Source: Cereibacter sphaeroides (lineage in GTDB: Bacteria > Pseudomonadota > Alphaproteobacteria > Rhodobacterales > Rhodobacteraceae). Taken from it: 64,000 nt of DNA. Below the pieces are notes generated by a model. That model was not told the DNA's origin. It made no database searches and saw nothing but the letters and a program-made list of their open reading frames with translations. The stretch is taken from the NCBI GenBank assembly GCA_003243455.1, contig QFQS01000007.1, positions 51,058 through 115,057 of the forward strand. Direction: 5' to 3'. The position numbers were made by a program, and so were the translations under genes. This document shows, one piece after another, positions 42,254-50,687 of the stretch. Each line of letters begins with the position of its first letter. Position 1 is the stretch's first letter.

Positions 42254-43051
42254 TCAGACGTGCTTCTTCTTGCCTTTCACGCCAGCCCAGATGCGCTTGT
42301 TGGTTAGGTACAGCAGCACCGCCAGCACACCGAGGAACAGCACGGCCTGGAACCCGGCCTCTTTCCGCGCCATCAGCTTCGGCTCGGCCGTCCACATCAG
42401 GAAAGCAGCAACGTCTTCGGCCATCGAGGAGACGCTGTTGTCATGCCCATCGGCGAATTCCACCTGCCCGTCGCTGAGCGGCGGTGTCATGGCGATCCAC
42501 CCGGTCGAGAAGGCGTGGTTTTCGTAGAAGGTGCTTCCCGCCTCCTGCTTTTCCTCGCCGGTATAGCCGGTCAGGATCGAATATATATGCTCCGGCCCGC
42601 CGATGCCGTTGATCAACTGGCTGATCCCGGTGCCATAGGGGCCGTGGAAGCCAGCACGTGCCTTGGCCATAAGGCTGAGGTCCGGCGCGTTCGGCAGCGA
42701 GGAATGCGGGAAATTGTCGGTCGGCGTGCGCGTGCGGGTTTCGTCCGTCAACGGATCGTCGATCTCCATCGTCGCGGCATAGGCGCGAACCTGGTCCTCG
42801 GGCAGTTGCGGGCCGCCCGGATCGGCAAGCGTGCGGATCGGCACGTATTGCAGACCGTGGCAGGCCGAGCAGACCTCGGTGTAGACCTGCAGCCCGCGTT
42901 GAAGCTGGTTGCGGTCAAATGTGCCGAACGGGCCTTCGAAGCTGAAGGCAACGTCCGTGGTATGCGGCTCGAACGTACCTTCGGCTGCCAGCGAAGCGCT
43001 GGCGGGCAGGGCGAGCGCGGCCAGGGTGGTGAGGGCGAATGTCCTGATCAT
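42254..43051 (-). CDS. petC: Cytochrome c1 of the bc1 complex
   Basis: A 265-residue membrane-anchored c-type cytochrome that passes electrons from the Rieske protein to cytochrome c. A signal peptide ends near residue 23 (ASLAAEG). Haem is bound at C61-x2-C64-H65 (CSACH), with M188 in AMTPPL as the likely sixth ligand. The C-terminal anchor is about residues 233-250, ending in a lysine-rich tail. It lacks the long acidic N-terminal insert known in Paracoccus denitrificans cytochrome c1. The ATG at 43051 has AAAGGAA upstream. It is the last gene of petABC. Confidence 0.95.
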   Translation of the reverse strand: MIRTFALTTLAALALPASASLAAEGTFEPHTTDVAFSFEGPFGTFDRNQLQRGLQVYTEVCSACHGLQYVPIRTLADPGGPQLPEDQVRAYAATMEIDDPLTDETRTRTPTDNFPHSSLPNAPDLSLMAKARAGFHGPYGTGISQLINGIGGPEHIYSILTGYTGEEKQEAGSTFYENHAFSTGWIAMTPPLSDGQVEFADGHDNSVSSMAEDVAAFLMWTAEPKLMARKEAGFQAVLFLGVLAVLLYLTNKRIWAGVKGKKKHV

Positions 43052-43068
43052 TGGGATCCGTTCCTTTG

Positions 43069-44397
43069 TCACTCTGCCGCGACGGTCTTCGCCGCCTCGG
43101 GGTAGTGGGCATTGAAGTCCTGTTCGATGGTCGCGGGTTGGACCAACGGTTTCTCGATGATGCCAAGAAGAGGCAGGATCACCAGGAAATAGGCGAACCA
43201 GTAAGCGGCAGCGATCAGCGAGATCCAATTATAGATACCTTCCGCAGGCTGTGCGCCGACCCACATCAGCACCACGAAGTCGACACACAAGAGCGCGAAC
43301 CACCACTTGAACATCGGGCGATATTTGCCCGAGCGCACCGAAGAGGTGTCGAGCCAGGGCACAAGCGCCATGACCGCGATTGCACCGAACATCGCCAGAA
43401 CACCGAAGAATTTGGCATCGACGATGCCGAAGGTCACGAATTGCACCAGTTGCACCACCCAGACGTCCGCCGTAAAGGCGCGCAGGATGGCGTAGAAGGG
43501 CAGGAAGTACCATTCGGGCACGATATGCGCGGGCGTCACCAACGGGTTTGCCGGAATGTAGTTGTCCGGGTGGCCAAGGTAGTTCGGCATAAAGCCGACG
43601 ACGGCGAAGAACACCACAAGGATAACCGCCAGGGCGAACAGATCCTTGATCACGAAGTAGGGCCAGAATGGCACCGTGTCCTTCTCTGCCTCGGCCTTCG
43701 ACCCACGCCGCACTTCGACGCCGGTGGGGTTGTTGTTGCCGGTGGTGTGGAAGGCCCAGATGTGCACGACGACCAGCGCCGCGATGATGAAGGGCAGCAG
43801 GTAGTGCAGCGCGAAGAAGCGATTCAGCGTCGGGTTGTCCACCGCCGGTCCGCCCAGCAGCCATTCCTGGATCGACGGCCCGACGCCGGGAATGGCGCCG
43901 AAAAGGCCGGTGATAACGGTTGCGCCCCAGAAGGACATCTGACCCCAGGGCAGCACATAGCCCATGAAGGCCGTCGCCATCATCGCAAGATAGATCAGCA
44001 TGCCGATGATCCACGTGATCTCGCGCGGGGCTTTGTAGCTGCCGTAGTAAAGACCTCGGAAGATATGCAGATACACGGCGACGAAGAACAGCGAGGCACC
44101 GTTCGCATGCAGGTAACGCAGCATGTAGCCGCCGTTCACGTTGCGCATGATGTGTTCGACCGAGGCGAAGGCCATATCGACCTGCGGCGTGTAATGCATC
44201 GCCAGAACGATGCCGGTCACGATCTGCAGCACCAGGCAGAATGCCAGGACGATGCCCCAGATCCACATCCAGTTCAGGTTCTTCGGCGTCGGGATGAACA
44301 GCGTGTCATACAGGATGCCCACGATGGGCAAACGGCGGTCGAGCCACTTTTCAGCGTTCGATTTGGGCTCGTAATGGTCGTGCGGAATGCCAGCCAT
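43069..44397 (-). CDS. petB: Cytochrome b of the bc1 complex
   Basis: A 442-residue, eight-helix membrane protein carrying the two b haems. The ligands H97, H111, H198 and H212 fall at exactly the Rhodobacter capsulatus positions. The quinol-oxidation motif PEWY is at 294-297 (E295). The C-terminal extension after helix 8 (PLVQPATIEQDFNAHYPEAAK) is typical of rhodobacteria. It is the middle gene of petABC, 9 bp after petA and 17 bp before petC. Confidence 0.97.
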   Translation of the reverse strand: MAGIPHDHYEPKSNAEKWLDRRLPIVGILYDTLFIPTPKNLNWMWIWGIVLAFCLVLQIVTGIVLAMHYTPQVDMAFASVEHIMRNVNGGYMLRYLHANGASLFFVAVYLHIFRGLYYGSYKAPREITWIIGMLIYLAMMATAFMGYVLPWGQMSFWGATVITGLFGAIPGVGPSIQEWLLGGPAVDNPTLNRFFALHYLLPFIIAALVVVHIWAFHTTGNNNPTGVEVRRGSKAEAEKDTVPFWPYFVIKDLFALAVILVVFFAVVGFMPNYLGHPDNYIPANPLVTPAHIVPEWYFLPFYAILRAFTADVWVVQLVQFVTFGIVDAKFFGVLAMFGAIAVMALVPWLDTSSVRSGKYRPMFKWWFALLCVDFVVLMWVGAQPAEGIYNWISLIAAAYWFAYFLVILPLLGIIEKPLVQPATIEQDFNAHYPEAAKTVAAE

Positions 44398-44406
44398 GAT
44401 GCGTCC

Positions 44407-44967
44407 TTACCCGAGCTTCAGCGTGGTTGCGTCAGTGAATTCCGCGACGGGCACGGCAAGGTTGCGTGGCGCAGGGCCACGGCGGATACGCCCGGCAGTA
44501 TCATAGTGCGAGCCGTGGCAGGGGCAGAACCAGCCGCCGAAATCGCCCGCATCGCCCAGCGGCACGCAGCCGAGGTGGGTGCAGACGCCGATCATGACCA
44601 GCCAGGTTCCTGCCGGGTCAAGGGTGCGGTTCTCGTCCGTCGCCTCTGCCGTGGGCGGCAGGTTGGCGTTTTCGGCATTGATATCGACCAGTTCGCTCAG
44701 CTTTACGGCGCGGGCTTCCTCGATCTCGTCCGGTGCACGGCGGCGGATGAACACGGGCTTGCCGCGCCATTTCACCGTCAGCTGCGTGCCCTCGGACACA
44801 CCACTGATGTCGACGAAGATCGACGACAGGCCGCGCACATCGGCAGAGGGGTTCATCTGGTTCACAAGCGGCCAGACAGCGGCTCCTGCGGCGACGGCGC
44901 TTGCACCGGCGGTGGCATACAACAGGAAATCTCGACGGGTGCCTGCGTGGTCTTCTGCGTGGGACAC
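44407..44967 (-). CDS. petA: Rieske iron-sulfur subunit of the bc1 complex
   Basis: A 186-residue protein with an uncleaved twin-arginine anchor (GTRRDFLLYATAGA) and a C-terminal Rieske domain. The 2Fe-2S ligands are C129 and H131 (CTHLGC) and C148 and H151 (CPCHGSH); C134 and C150 can form the stabilising disulfide. The hinge region NQMNPSADVRG is conserved. The start is GTG at 44967 with GGGAGAAGG upstream. It is the first gene of petABC, with a 179-bp leader region before the LysE gene. Confidence 0.96.
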   Translation of the reverse strand: MSHAEDHAGTRRDFLLYATAGASAVAAGAAVWPLVNQMNPSADVRGLSSIFVDISGVSEGTQLTVKWRGKPVFIRRRAPDEIEEARAVKLSELVDINAENANLPPTAEATDENRTLDPAGTWLVMIGVCTHLGCVPLGDAGDFGGWFCPCHGSHYDTAGRIRRGPAPRNLAVPVAEFTDATTLKLG

Positions 44968-45146
44968 GAAACCTTCTCCCTATAGGGCCCTGTGACAAGC
45001 CCATGTTCGGTATGGGCGACGGTTGCCCGACACCCTGATGGCAGCGGTTTTAGTGTGCCATATCGCAATCGTCCAGCGGACAAAGCCGCGCAGAGTAGAG
45101 AAGGGCGGGGGTTTTTCCGCGCCTGCGGCATGCAGGGCACGGCGGG

Positions 45147-45794
45147 TCAGCCACAGCCGCCCAGAATTTCCATGACAAGACGTAACGCAAAGACAGAAAA
45201 GAAGATTCCGGCCCCCAGCGAAAGCACTGCACCGGCGCGCAGATACAGCCGAGCGGCTATCGGGGTCGAGAACACGAGCGCGTAGAGGGAGTGCAGCGCT
45301 ATGGCCACCCCGACCGCACCCGCGCAGAGCAGGGCAATGTCGGCAGGGGAGGCGGTAGCGACAGGGAAAAAGGTCAGAATCGCCAGCCAGCTTGCCAGTG
45401 CCTTCGGGTTCAGCACGTTGACCAGCAAAGACCGCCGGAAACCCGTGGCAAAATCCAATCCATCTGCACCTCGCGGCAGCGCCAGCCCGCCGTGGCGCGC
45501 CGACCAGGCTACACGCAAATATCTTTGGGAAAACCAGAACAGCAGACCTGCTGCGACCAGAGTCAAAGCCGTTTCGAGAACAGGAATGGCCGCAAAGAGT
45601 GCGGCCATTCCCATGGACATCGACACACACCATAGCGCCACGCCCGCGCCGACGGCGATGGCCGATCCCATCCCCGCAGCGCGGCCCGATCCCATCGAGG
45701 TCGCAATGGTATTCAGCACATTCGGCCCCGGCGAAGCGATGTTTACGCCCAGAAAGGCCCAGACCGTAAAGAACTGCGCCAGCGGCAGTGTCAT
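45147..45794 (-). CDS. LysE/RhtB family amino-acid exporter
   Basis: A 215-residue membrane protein with about six membrane segments. The N-terminal segment FLGVNIASPGPNVL is the LysE/RhtB signature (usually PGP). VNVLNPKALASWLAIL is the second family hallmark. The exported amino acid is unknown. It lies 3 bp after the GST gene on the same strand, and may be cotranscribed with it. Confidence 0.88.
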   Translation of the reverse strand: MTLPLAQFFTVWAFLGVNIASPGPNVLNTIATSMGSGRAAGMGSAIAVGAGVALWCVSMSMGMAALFAAIPVLETALTLVAAGLLFWFSQRYLRVAWSARHGGLALPRGADGLDFATGFRRSLLVNVLNPKALASWLAILTFFPVATASPADIALLCAGAVGVAIALHSLYALVFSTPIAARLYLRAGAVLSLGAGIFFSVFALRLVMEILGGCG

Positions 45795-45797
45795 GCG

Positions 45798-46403
45798 CTA
45801 CAGGTCGGGCCGGGTGGCCAGCATCGAGGGGCGCGCGGCGAAGGCGTCGTTCCAGGCCGCCAGCGCCGGGCGGCCGTTGCGCCAGGGCCGGTCGCCATGG
45901 CGGAAGTCGAGATAGCCAAGCGCGCAGGCCACGGCGACCTGCGCCATGTCGAGCGGGCCGTTCAGATTGCTCATCCAGCGCTGTTCGATGGCCTCCAGCG
46001 ACCGGTCGATCTTGCCCCATTGACCCTCGACCCAGTCCGAATGACGCCGCTCTTCTGGCCGCGTGCGAATCTCGTAGACCATGAGGATTGCGGCATCCAT
46101 CATCCCGTCTGCCGTCGCCTCCAGCGTCAGCACATCCCACAGCCGCGATTGCGGATACAGTTTGCCGCCCGCACGATCATCCAGAAAGCGGCAGATCACC
46201 CGGCTGTCGTACAGGGCCGGTCCTTCGTCCCGTTCCAGCGCGGGGATCTTGCCCAACGGGTTCAGCGCAAGCGGCATGGAGCCGACATCGACCGGGTTGC
46301 CGGTGGCGTGGATCAGTTCGACATCGTCCAGTTGCCCCGTCTCGTGCAGCAGGACCATGACCTTGCGGACATAAGGAGAGGTCGGGGCGTGATACAGGCG
46401 CAT
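45798..46403 (-). CDS. Glutathione S-transferase family protein
   Basis: A 201-residue GST-fold protein of the YibF-like type. It begins MRLYHAPTSPYVRKVMVLLHE, has GKIPALERDEGPALYDSRVI, with the cis-Pro and the glutathione contact, and a helical domain with ALGYLDFRHGDRPWRNGRPALAAW-type sequence (in part: GYLDFRHGDRPWR). AAAGGA precedes the ATG at 46403. The substrate is unknown. It is followed directly by the LysE-family exporter gene. Confidence 0.87.
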   Translation of the reverse strand: MRLYHAPTSPYVRKVMVLLHETGQLDDVELIHATGNPVDVGSMPLALNPLGKIPALERDEGPALYDSRVICRFLDDRAGGKLYPQSRLWDVLTLEATADGMMDAAILMVYEIRTRPEERRHSDWVEGQWGKIDRSLEAIEQRWMSNLNGPLDMAQVAVACALGYLDFRHGDRPWRNGRPALAAWNDAFAARPSMLATRPDL

Positions 46404-46474
46404 GGTCGGTCCTTTCGATGACCGCGCCACCCTATCATCGCGCCCGATGCTGTCCATCCGGCGCGAAGCCGGCC

Positions 46475-47089
46475 TCAGTTCGCCTCGCGCATCATCCGCG
46501 CAAGGACCGAGACCGCGGCCTCTCCCTTGCGCCGACCCAGCGCTTCGGCGGCCGACAGGCGCGCTTCCTCGGGCTTGTTCTGGCTGAACTTCCATGTGCC
46601 ATCGACGCTGGTGATGGTCAGGCGGAAGGGCAGGATCATGCGCATCATCCGCTCCATCGAGCCTTCCGACATCTTGTCAGACGTCCACGGCTTCTTCGGC
46701 AGAAGCTCTGCCTCGAACCTTGCCGACAACGCATCAAGGTGGCCACGCAGGGATTCGGGCGGCAGTGGGCTCAGCGTTCCGCGCAGATGGACGGCGACAT
46801 AGTTCCAGGTCGGAACCTGATCCTCCATCCCGTACCAGTCAGGAGAGATATAGCCATCCGGACCCGAGATCGCGAGCAGCGCCGGTACGGGCAGCGCCGC
46901 GCGCGCAATGGGATTCGACCGCGCCAGATGGAGGTCAACCATCGCGCCGTCATCCGACATAAGAAACGGCACATGCGAAGCCAAAGGTCCCTCTGCGCCG
47001 TTGATGGTCAGCACTCCAAAGCCCCTTTCGCGGGCGAAAGACAGATTCGCGTCGGCGGGTGTCTGACGGAAGGCCGGATTGGGATGCAT
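46475..47089 (-). CDS. PaiB-like FMN-binding negative regulator
   Basis: A 204-residue split-barrel protein of the PaiB family, annotated as an FMN-binding negative transcriptional regulator. It has MHPNPAFRQTPADA, the typical HP.F start, then DLHLARSNPIARA, ISGPDGYISPDWYG and VPTWNYVAVHLRG, which form the flavin-binding core. In Bacillus PaiB affects protease and sporulation genes, but a DNA-binding role is not general. No paiA neighbour is present. Confidence 0.85.
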   Translation of the reverse strand: MHPNPAFRQTPADANLSFARERGFGVLTINGAEGPLASHVPFLMSDDGAMVDLHLARSNPIARAALPVPALLAISGPDGYISPDWYGMEDQVPTWNYVAVHLRGTLSPLPPESLRGHLDALSARFEAELLPKKPWTSDKMSEGSMERMMRMILPFRLTITSVDGTWKFSQNKPEEARLSAAEALGRRKGEAAVSVLARMMREAN

Positions 47090-47112
47090 GGCTGCGCCTG
47101 GTCTGCGGATAT

Positions 47113-47144
47113 GAAAAGACCGCCGGAGTTTCCCCGCGGCGGTC
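47113..47144 (-). terminator. Terminator of the L36 gene
   Basis: On the minus strand the 7-bp stem formed by 47138-47144 and 47118-47124 (GACCGCC/GGCGGTC) is followed by TTTT (47117-47114). It lies 27 bp after the L36 stop codon and before the PaiB-like gene. Confidence 0.8.
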
Positions 47145-47170
47145 CAGATTGTCCAGCTAGCCGGAAGCGA

Positions 47171-47296
47171 TCAGCCCTGACGGGCCTTGTAGCGCTTCTG
47201 CGTCTTGTTGATCACATAGACGCGGCCTTTGCGGCGCACGACCTGGCAATCGCGGTGACGCGTCTTCAGCGAGCGGAGCGAGTTCGCAACCTTCAT
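47171..47296 (-). CDS. rpmJ: 50S ribosomal protein L36 (zinc-free type)
   Basis: A 41-residue ribosomal protein beginning MKVANSLRSLKTRHRDC and ending KTQKRYKARQG, the form used across alphaproteobacteria. It keeps one cysteine rather than the C-x2-C...C-H zinc set, so it is the C-minus type. GGAG precedes the ATG at 47296. It is monocistronic with its own terminator. Confidence 0.93.
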   Translation of the reverse strand: MKVANSLRSLKTRHRDCQVVRRKGRVYVINKTQKRYKARQG

Positions 47297-47368
47297 CGCA
47301 CTTCTCCTTCTTCGCGGCGCGTCCGCGCCTTGAAAACAACGTGCCCCGGACAATGCCGGGGCGGCTCA

Positions 47369-47443
47369 TGGTGGGCGGTACTGGGATCGAACCAGTGACC
47401 ACTACGATGTCAACGTAGTGCTCTACCGCTGAGCTAACCGCCC
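47369..47443 (-). tRNA. tRNA-Val (anticodon GAC)
   Basis: Read on the minus strand this 75-nt sequence folds as a standard cloverleaf: GGGCGGT acceptor arm, D-arm with AGCTCAGCGGTAGAGC, anticodon stem CTACG/CGTAG around TTGACAT (anticodon GAC), and a T-arm with GGTTCGATCC. CCA is encoded. It decodes GUC and GUU. Confidence 0.95.
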
Positions 47444-47588
47444 ACGCCGATCGTTCCGCCACATCCCCGGGGGCATGCCCCAATGAAAAGGACGCGGGCG
47501 GTACCGCGTCGGTCAGGGGTCTATAAAAGGAGTCGTTGGGCTGTTCAAGAGCTTTCGGCGGCGCGCGAAATCGCGTTATACCTGTGCT

Positions 47589-48461
47589 ATGGGGTCCTCG
47601 ATGCCGTCATCAGCCTATCGCCTTTTCCAGCCCGACCGGCGCGAGACGCCTGTCATTTTCTCGTCTCCGCACAGTGGGACGGAGTATCCGCCATCGCTTC
47701 TTTCACGCAGCGCGCTTGATGCCTCGGCGATCCGCTCGTCCGAGGACGCGTTCGTGGACGAGTTATTCATGAGCGCACCGCACATGGGCGCACCGCTGAT
47801 CGCGGCGAAGGTTCCGCGCGCCTATATCGACCTGAACCGCGCGGCGGATGAGCTTGACCCTGCGCTGATCGAGGGCGTCGTGCGCGCCGCGCACAATCCG
47901 CGTGTAAATTCCGGTCTGGGCGTCATTCCCCGCGTAGTGGCGAATGGTCGCGCCATCTATCGCGGCAAGATCGGGCTGCGCGAGGCGCAGTTGCGGATTG
48001 ATCGGCTGTGGCACCCCTATCATGCAGCCCTGCGCCATCTGATCGAGCAAAGCCTGCAGCAATTTGGTGAGGCGGTGCTGATCGACTGCCATTCCATGCC
48101 GCATGAGGCCATCGAGGCCCATGCCCGCCCGGGTCAGCCACGCCCTGACGTGGTGCTGGGCGACCGCTTCGGCGCAGCTGCGGGGCGCGATGTGGTCGAG
48201 GCGGTCGAGTCCGCATTCGCTGAGGCCGGCCTTAAGGTGGCCCGCAACGCACCCTTTGCCGGCGCCTATATCGCGCAGGCCTATGGCCGCCCCTCGCGCA
48301 ACCAGCATGTGGTTCAGGTCGAGATCGACCGCGCACTTTACATGGACGAGACGCGAATCGCCCGCCGCCCGGACTTTTCCGAGTTCGCCGCGCTGATGAA
48401 CGGCGTCGTCGCCCGGATTGCAGCCATCGGTGGGCATCGCCTGCCGCTTGCCGCCGAATAG
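47589..48461 (+). CDS. N-formylglutamate amidohydrolase family protein
   Basis: A 290-residue zinc hydrolase of the N-formylglutamate deformylase (HutG/FGase) family. Motifs are VIFSSPHSGTEYP, with a zinc His, RAYIDLNRAADELDP, and VLIDCHSMPHEA with DVVLGDRFG. The reaction would release formate from N-formylglutamate, though many members have no tested substrate. No hut genes are adjacent. ATG at 47589 or 47601 may be the start. It is convergent with dinB, 6 bp apart. Confidence 0.85.
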   Translation: MGSSMPSSAYRLFQPDRRETPVIFSSPHSGTEYPPSLLSRSALDASAIRSSEDAFVDELFMSAPHMGAPLIAAKVPRAYIDLNRAADELDPALIEGVVRAAHNPRVNSGLGVIPRVVANGRAIYRGKIGLREAQLRIDRLWHPYHAALRHLIEQSLQQFGEAVLIDCHSMPHEAIEAHARPGQPRPDVVLGDRFGAAAGRDVVEAVESAFAEAGLKVARNAPFAGAYIAQAYGRPSRNQHVVQVEIDRALYMDETRIARRPDFSEFAALMNGVVARIAAIGGHRLPLAAE

Positions 48462-48467
48462 AAGCGG

Positions 48468-49721
48468 CTAGCGTAGAGCGCGGCCCTTGATGATCGCCTC
48501 TTTGCCAAACCGTGCGCGGATGGCGTCGGTCGCCCGCTCGGCCGCCTGCCGCTTGGTGGCCTGCGGGTCGAGCAGGTCGCCGGTGCGGTCGGCATCGCCT
48601 GCCTCCGAGATATCGGACAGCCCCACGCCGATCAGGCGAAACGGGCCGGGATCCCGTGCGGCATCGTAAAGGGCCCGCGCCTCGCGATACAGCCGGTCGG
48701 CGCTTTGTGTGGGATCGGTCAGGCTGTGACGGCGGCTGACGAGTTTGAAGTCGGCGCGCTTCAGTTTCAGAGTCACGGTCCGCCCCGCCAGATCCTTGGC
48801 CTTCGCGCGGTCCGAGACACGCTCGGCCAGCCGCCAGAGGTGGCCGTCAAGGATGTCGGGGTCGCCCGTATCCTCGTTGAAAGTGGTCTCGGCAGAGATC
48901 GACTTCATCGGTTCGTTGCGGTTGACGGGGCGGTGATCCTCACCCCGTGCCAGATGCCAGAGGCGGTCGCCCATGCTGCCGAAACGGGCGTTCAGGTCGC
49001 GGCGGTCCCAGCGGAGCAGGTCGGCGATGGTCCTGATCCCGGCGGCGTCGAGCGAGGTCTGCGTGGCCTCGCCCACCCCCCAGATGATCCGCACGGATTT
49101 TCCGCGCAGGAAATCCGCCGTCTCGGCCCGCCCGATAACCGAGAACCCGCGCGGCTTGTCGAGGTCTGACGCGATCTTCGCGAGGAACTTGTTGTGGGAA
49201 AGACCGACCGAGCCGGTGATGCCGAGTTCATCCTCCATCCGCTTCAGAAGTCCGGCCAGCAGCAGCGCGGGCGGGGCGCCGTGCAGGCGTTCGGTGCCGG
49301 AGAGGTCAAGGAAGGCCTCGTCCAGCGACAGCGGCTGGATGGCGGGGGTCAGATCCTCCATCATGGCCCGGATCTGGCGCGAGACGGCGACGTAGGTGGC
49401 CATGCGGGGTTTCACGACGATGGCCTGAGGGCACAGCTTCAGGGCCTGGAACATCGGCATGGCGGATCGGACGCCGTGGATACGGGCGATGTAGCAGCAG
49501 GTCGAGACGACCCCCCTTGTGCCGCCACCGACGATGACGGGCTGGTCGCGAAGGGCAGGGTTGTCGCGTTTCTCGACCGAGGCATAGAAGGCGTCGCAGT
49601 CCATGTGGGCGATGGAGAGCGAGGCAAGCTCATCATGGGCCACGACCCGGGGGGAGCGGCAGGCAGGACAGCGGGCTGCGCTGTCGAACCGGGTCAGGCA
49701 TTCGCGGCAGAAGGCGGACAT
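48468..49721 (-). CDS. dinB: DNA polymerase IV with N-terminal zinc ribbon
   Basis: A 417-residue Y-family polymerase for translesion synthesis. The catalytic acids are D41 and D43 (AHMDCDAFYASVE) and the SLDEAFLDL motif; the helix-hairpin-helix (GVGEATQTSLDAAGIRTIADL, in part: IRTIADLLRW) and the little-finger domain follow. The first 25 residues add C5-x2-C8 and C18-x2-C21, a probable zinc ribbon absent from E. coli DinB. ATG at 49721 is preferred; a TTG at 49727 also fits. No LexA-like box was identified upstream. Confidence 0.92.
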   Translation of the reverse strand: MSAFCRECLTRFDSAARCPACRSPRVVAHDELASLSIAHMDCDAFYASVEKRDNPALRDQPVIVGGGTRGVVSTCCYIARIHGVRSAMPMFQALKLCPQAIVVKPRMATYVAVSRQIRAMMEDLTPAIQPLSLDEAFLDLSGTERLHGAPPALLLAGLLKRMEDELGITGSVGLSHNKFLAKIASDLDKPRGFSVIGRAETADFLRGKSVRIIWGVGEATQTSLDAAGIRTIADLLRWDRRDLNARFGSMGDRLWHLARGEDHRPVNRNEPMKSISAETTFNEDTGDPDILDGHLWRLAERVSDRAKAKDLAGRTVTLKLKRADFKLVSRRHSLTDPTQSADRLYREARALYDAARDPGPFRLIGVGLSDISEAGDADRTGDLLDPQATKRQAAERATDAIRARFGKEAIIKGRALR

Positions 49722-49901
49722 GGGCAAGTTATAACGCTGCGGACCTGTCAGTTAAATGCCGACATATCCGATGCGGCCGACGTGCGCGGCCGCCGAATTT
49801 GCAGGTTGCCACAACGGGCAAAAGGGCAGATAGGCAAAGCAGACGGCGGGCCGGACGCGTCGTTTCTGCCATGCATTGTCACTCCCTAGAAAGGGAAGAA
49901 A

Positions 49902-50069
49902 ATGGGTTTCTCGACCCCCAAGAAGCCATTCAACCTTGCCGAATTCCTTAGCCAGAAGGGCACTGGCCGTTCACGCAGGACCACATGGAAACGGCAGTCT
50001 TCCGCCACCCTTGAGGATGAAGATCAAAAAACCGAGGCCGCGCCGACGCCGGAGGATGAGGAACAATAG
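49902..50069 (+). CDS. Small hypothetical protein
   Basis: A 55-residue open frame from ATG 49902 preceded by AAGGGAAG. The product begins MGFSTPKKPFNLAEFLSQKG, has a basic Arg/Lys middle (TGRSRRTTWKRQ) and an acidic tail (LEDEDQ...PEDEEQ). The segregated charge and good ribosome site favour a real gene. I do not recognise a domain. It stands alone between dinB and the cold-shock gene. Confidence 0.55.
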   Translation: MGFSTPKKPFNLAEFLSQKGTGRSRRTTWKRQSSATLEDEDQKTEAAPTPEDEEQ

Positions 50070-50295
50070 CCCTTTGCCGCATTGCCAAGGCGCGCCGATA
50101 GTTTCCTGCCTATTCAAGCTCTAACAAGACCGCGGCGGAAAATTTCGTGTATTTCCTCGTAACATAGCGGCATGTGTCCTATGTTTCGTGTGCATATCTT
50201 ATTTTCGGACCTGTCCATACTCGGCTCAGCTTTCGATCTTCAGCTTTGCCGGGCCGCCGCATCTTGTGGGTGGCACCTATGTAAGGAATATCACG

Positions 50296-50502
50296 ATGGC
50301 CAAGGGCACCGTGAAATGGTTCAACCAAACCAAAGGCTTCGGCTTTATCGCGCCGGAAGGCGGCTCGAAGGACGTTTTCGTCCATATTTCGGCACTTGAA
50401 CGTGCCGGTATCCAGCGTTTGGACGACGGCCAGGCCGTGTCGTTCGACGTCGAGCGTGACCGCAACGGGCGTGAGTCGGCGATGAACCTTGCGCTGGCAT
50501 AA
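50296..50502 (+). CDS. Cold-shock protein (CspA family)
   Basis: A 68-residue single OB-fold RNA chaperone. The RNP1 motif is KGFGFIAPEG and RNP2 is DVFVHISAL, both complete; it starts AKGTVKWFNQTK as usual. AAGGA precedes the ATG at 50296. The gene follows a 226-bp non-coding stretch that probably includes a long 5' leader, a common feature of cspA-type genes, and ends at a hairpin terminator. The frame remains open upstream, but the conserved domain starts at this ATG. Confidence 0.94.
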   Translation: MAKGTVKWFNQTKGFGFIAPEGGSKDVFVHISALERAGIQRLDDGQAVSFDVERDRNGRESAMNLALA

Positions 50503-50523
50503 GCCGCGCGAGGCAAAAGCTTT

Positions 50524-50556
50524 CGGGGGCGGCTTTCGGTCGGCCCCGTCTTTTCA
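50524..50556 (+). terminator. Terminator of the cold-shock gene
   Basis: CGGGG (50524-50528) pairs with CCCCG (50544-50548), with a small internal loop and an inner GGC/GTC stem around TTTCG. TCTTTTCATT follows. Confidence 0.6.
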
Positions 50557-50687
50557 TTAACGCCGCAGATTGGCCAAGGGCGTCTGTGGCCTGTGCCACT
50601 CAAGTCTTGCCACGTTCCGCAATCGTAGTTGACGCAAGGTTAGCAAGCCGCCACCGTTGCGCGCAGGTCTGACGTGGGGCGAATGAA

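Noticed and set aside
43051..44985. 644-codon plus-strand frame
   Set aside because: It is antisense to petB and petA, whose metal ligands are all present.
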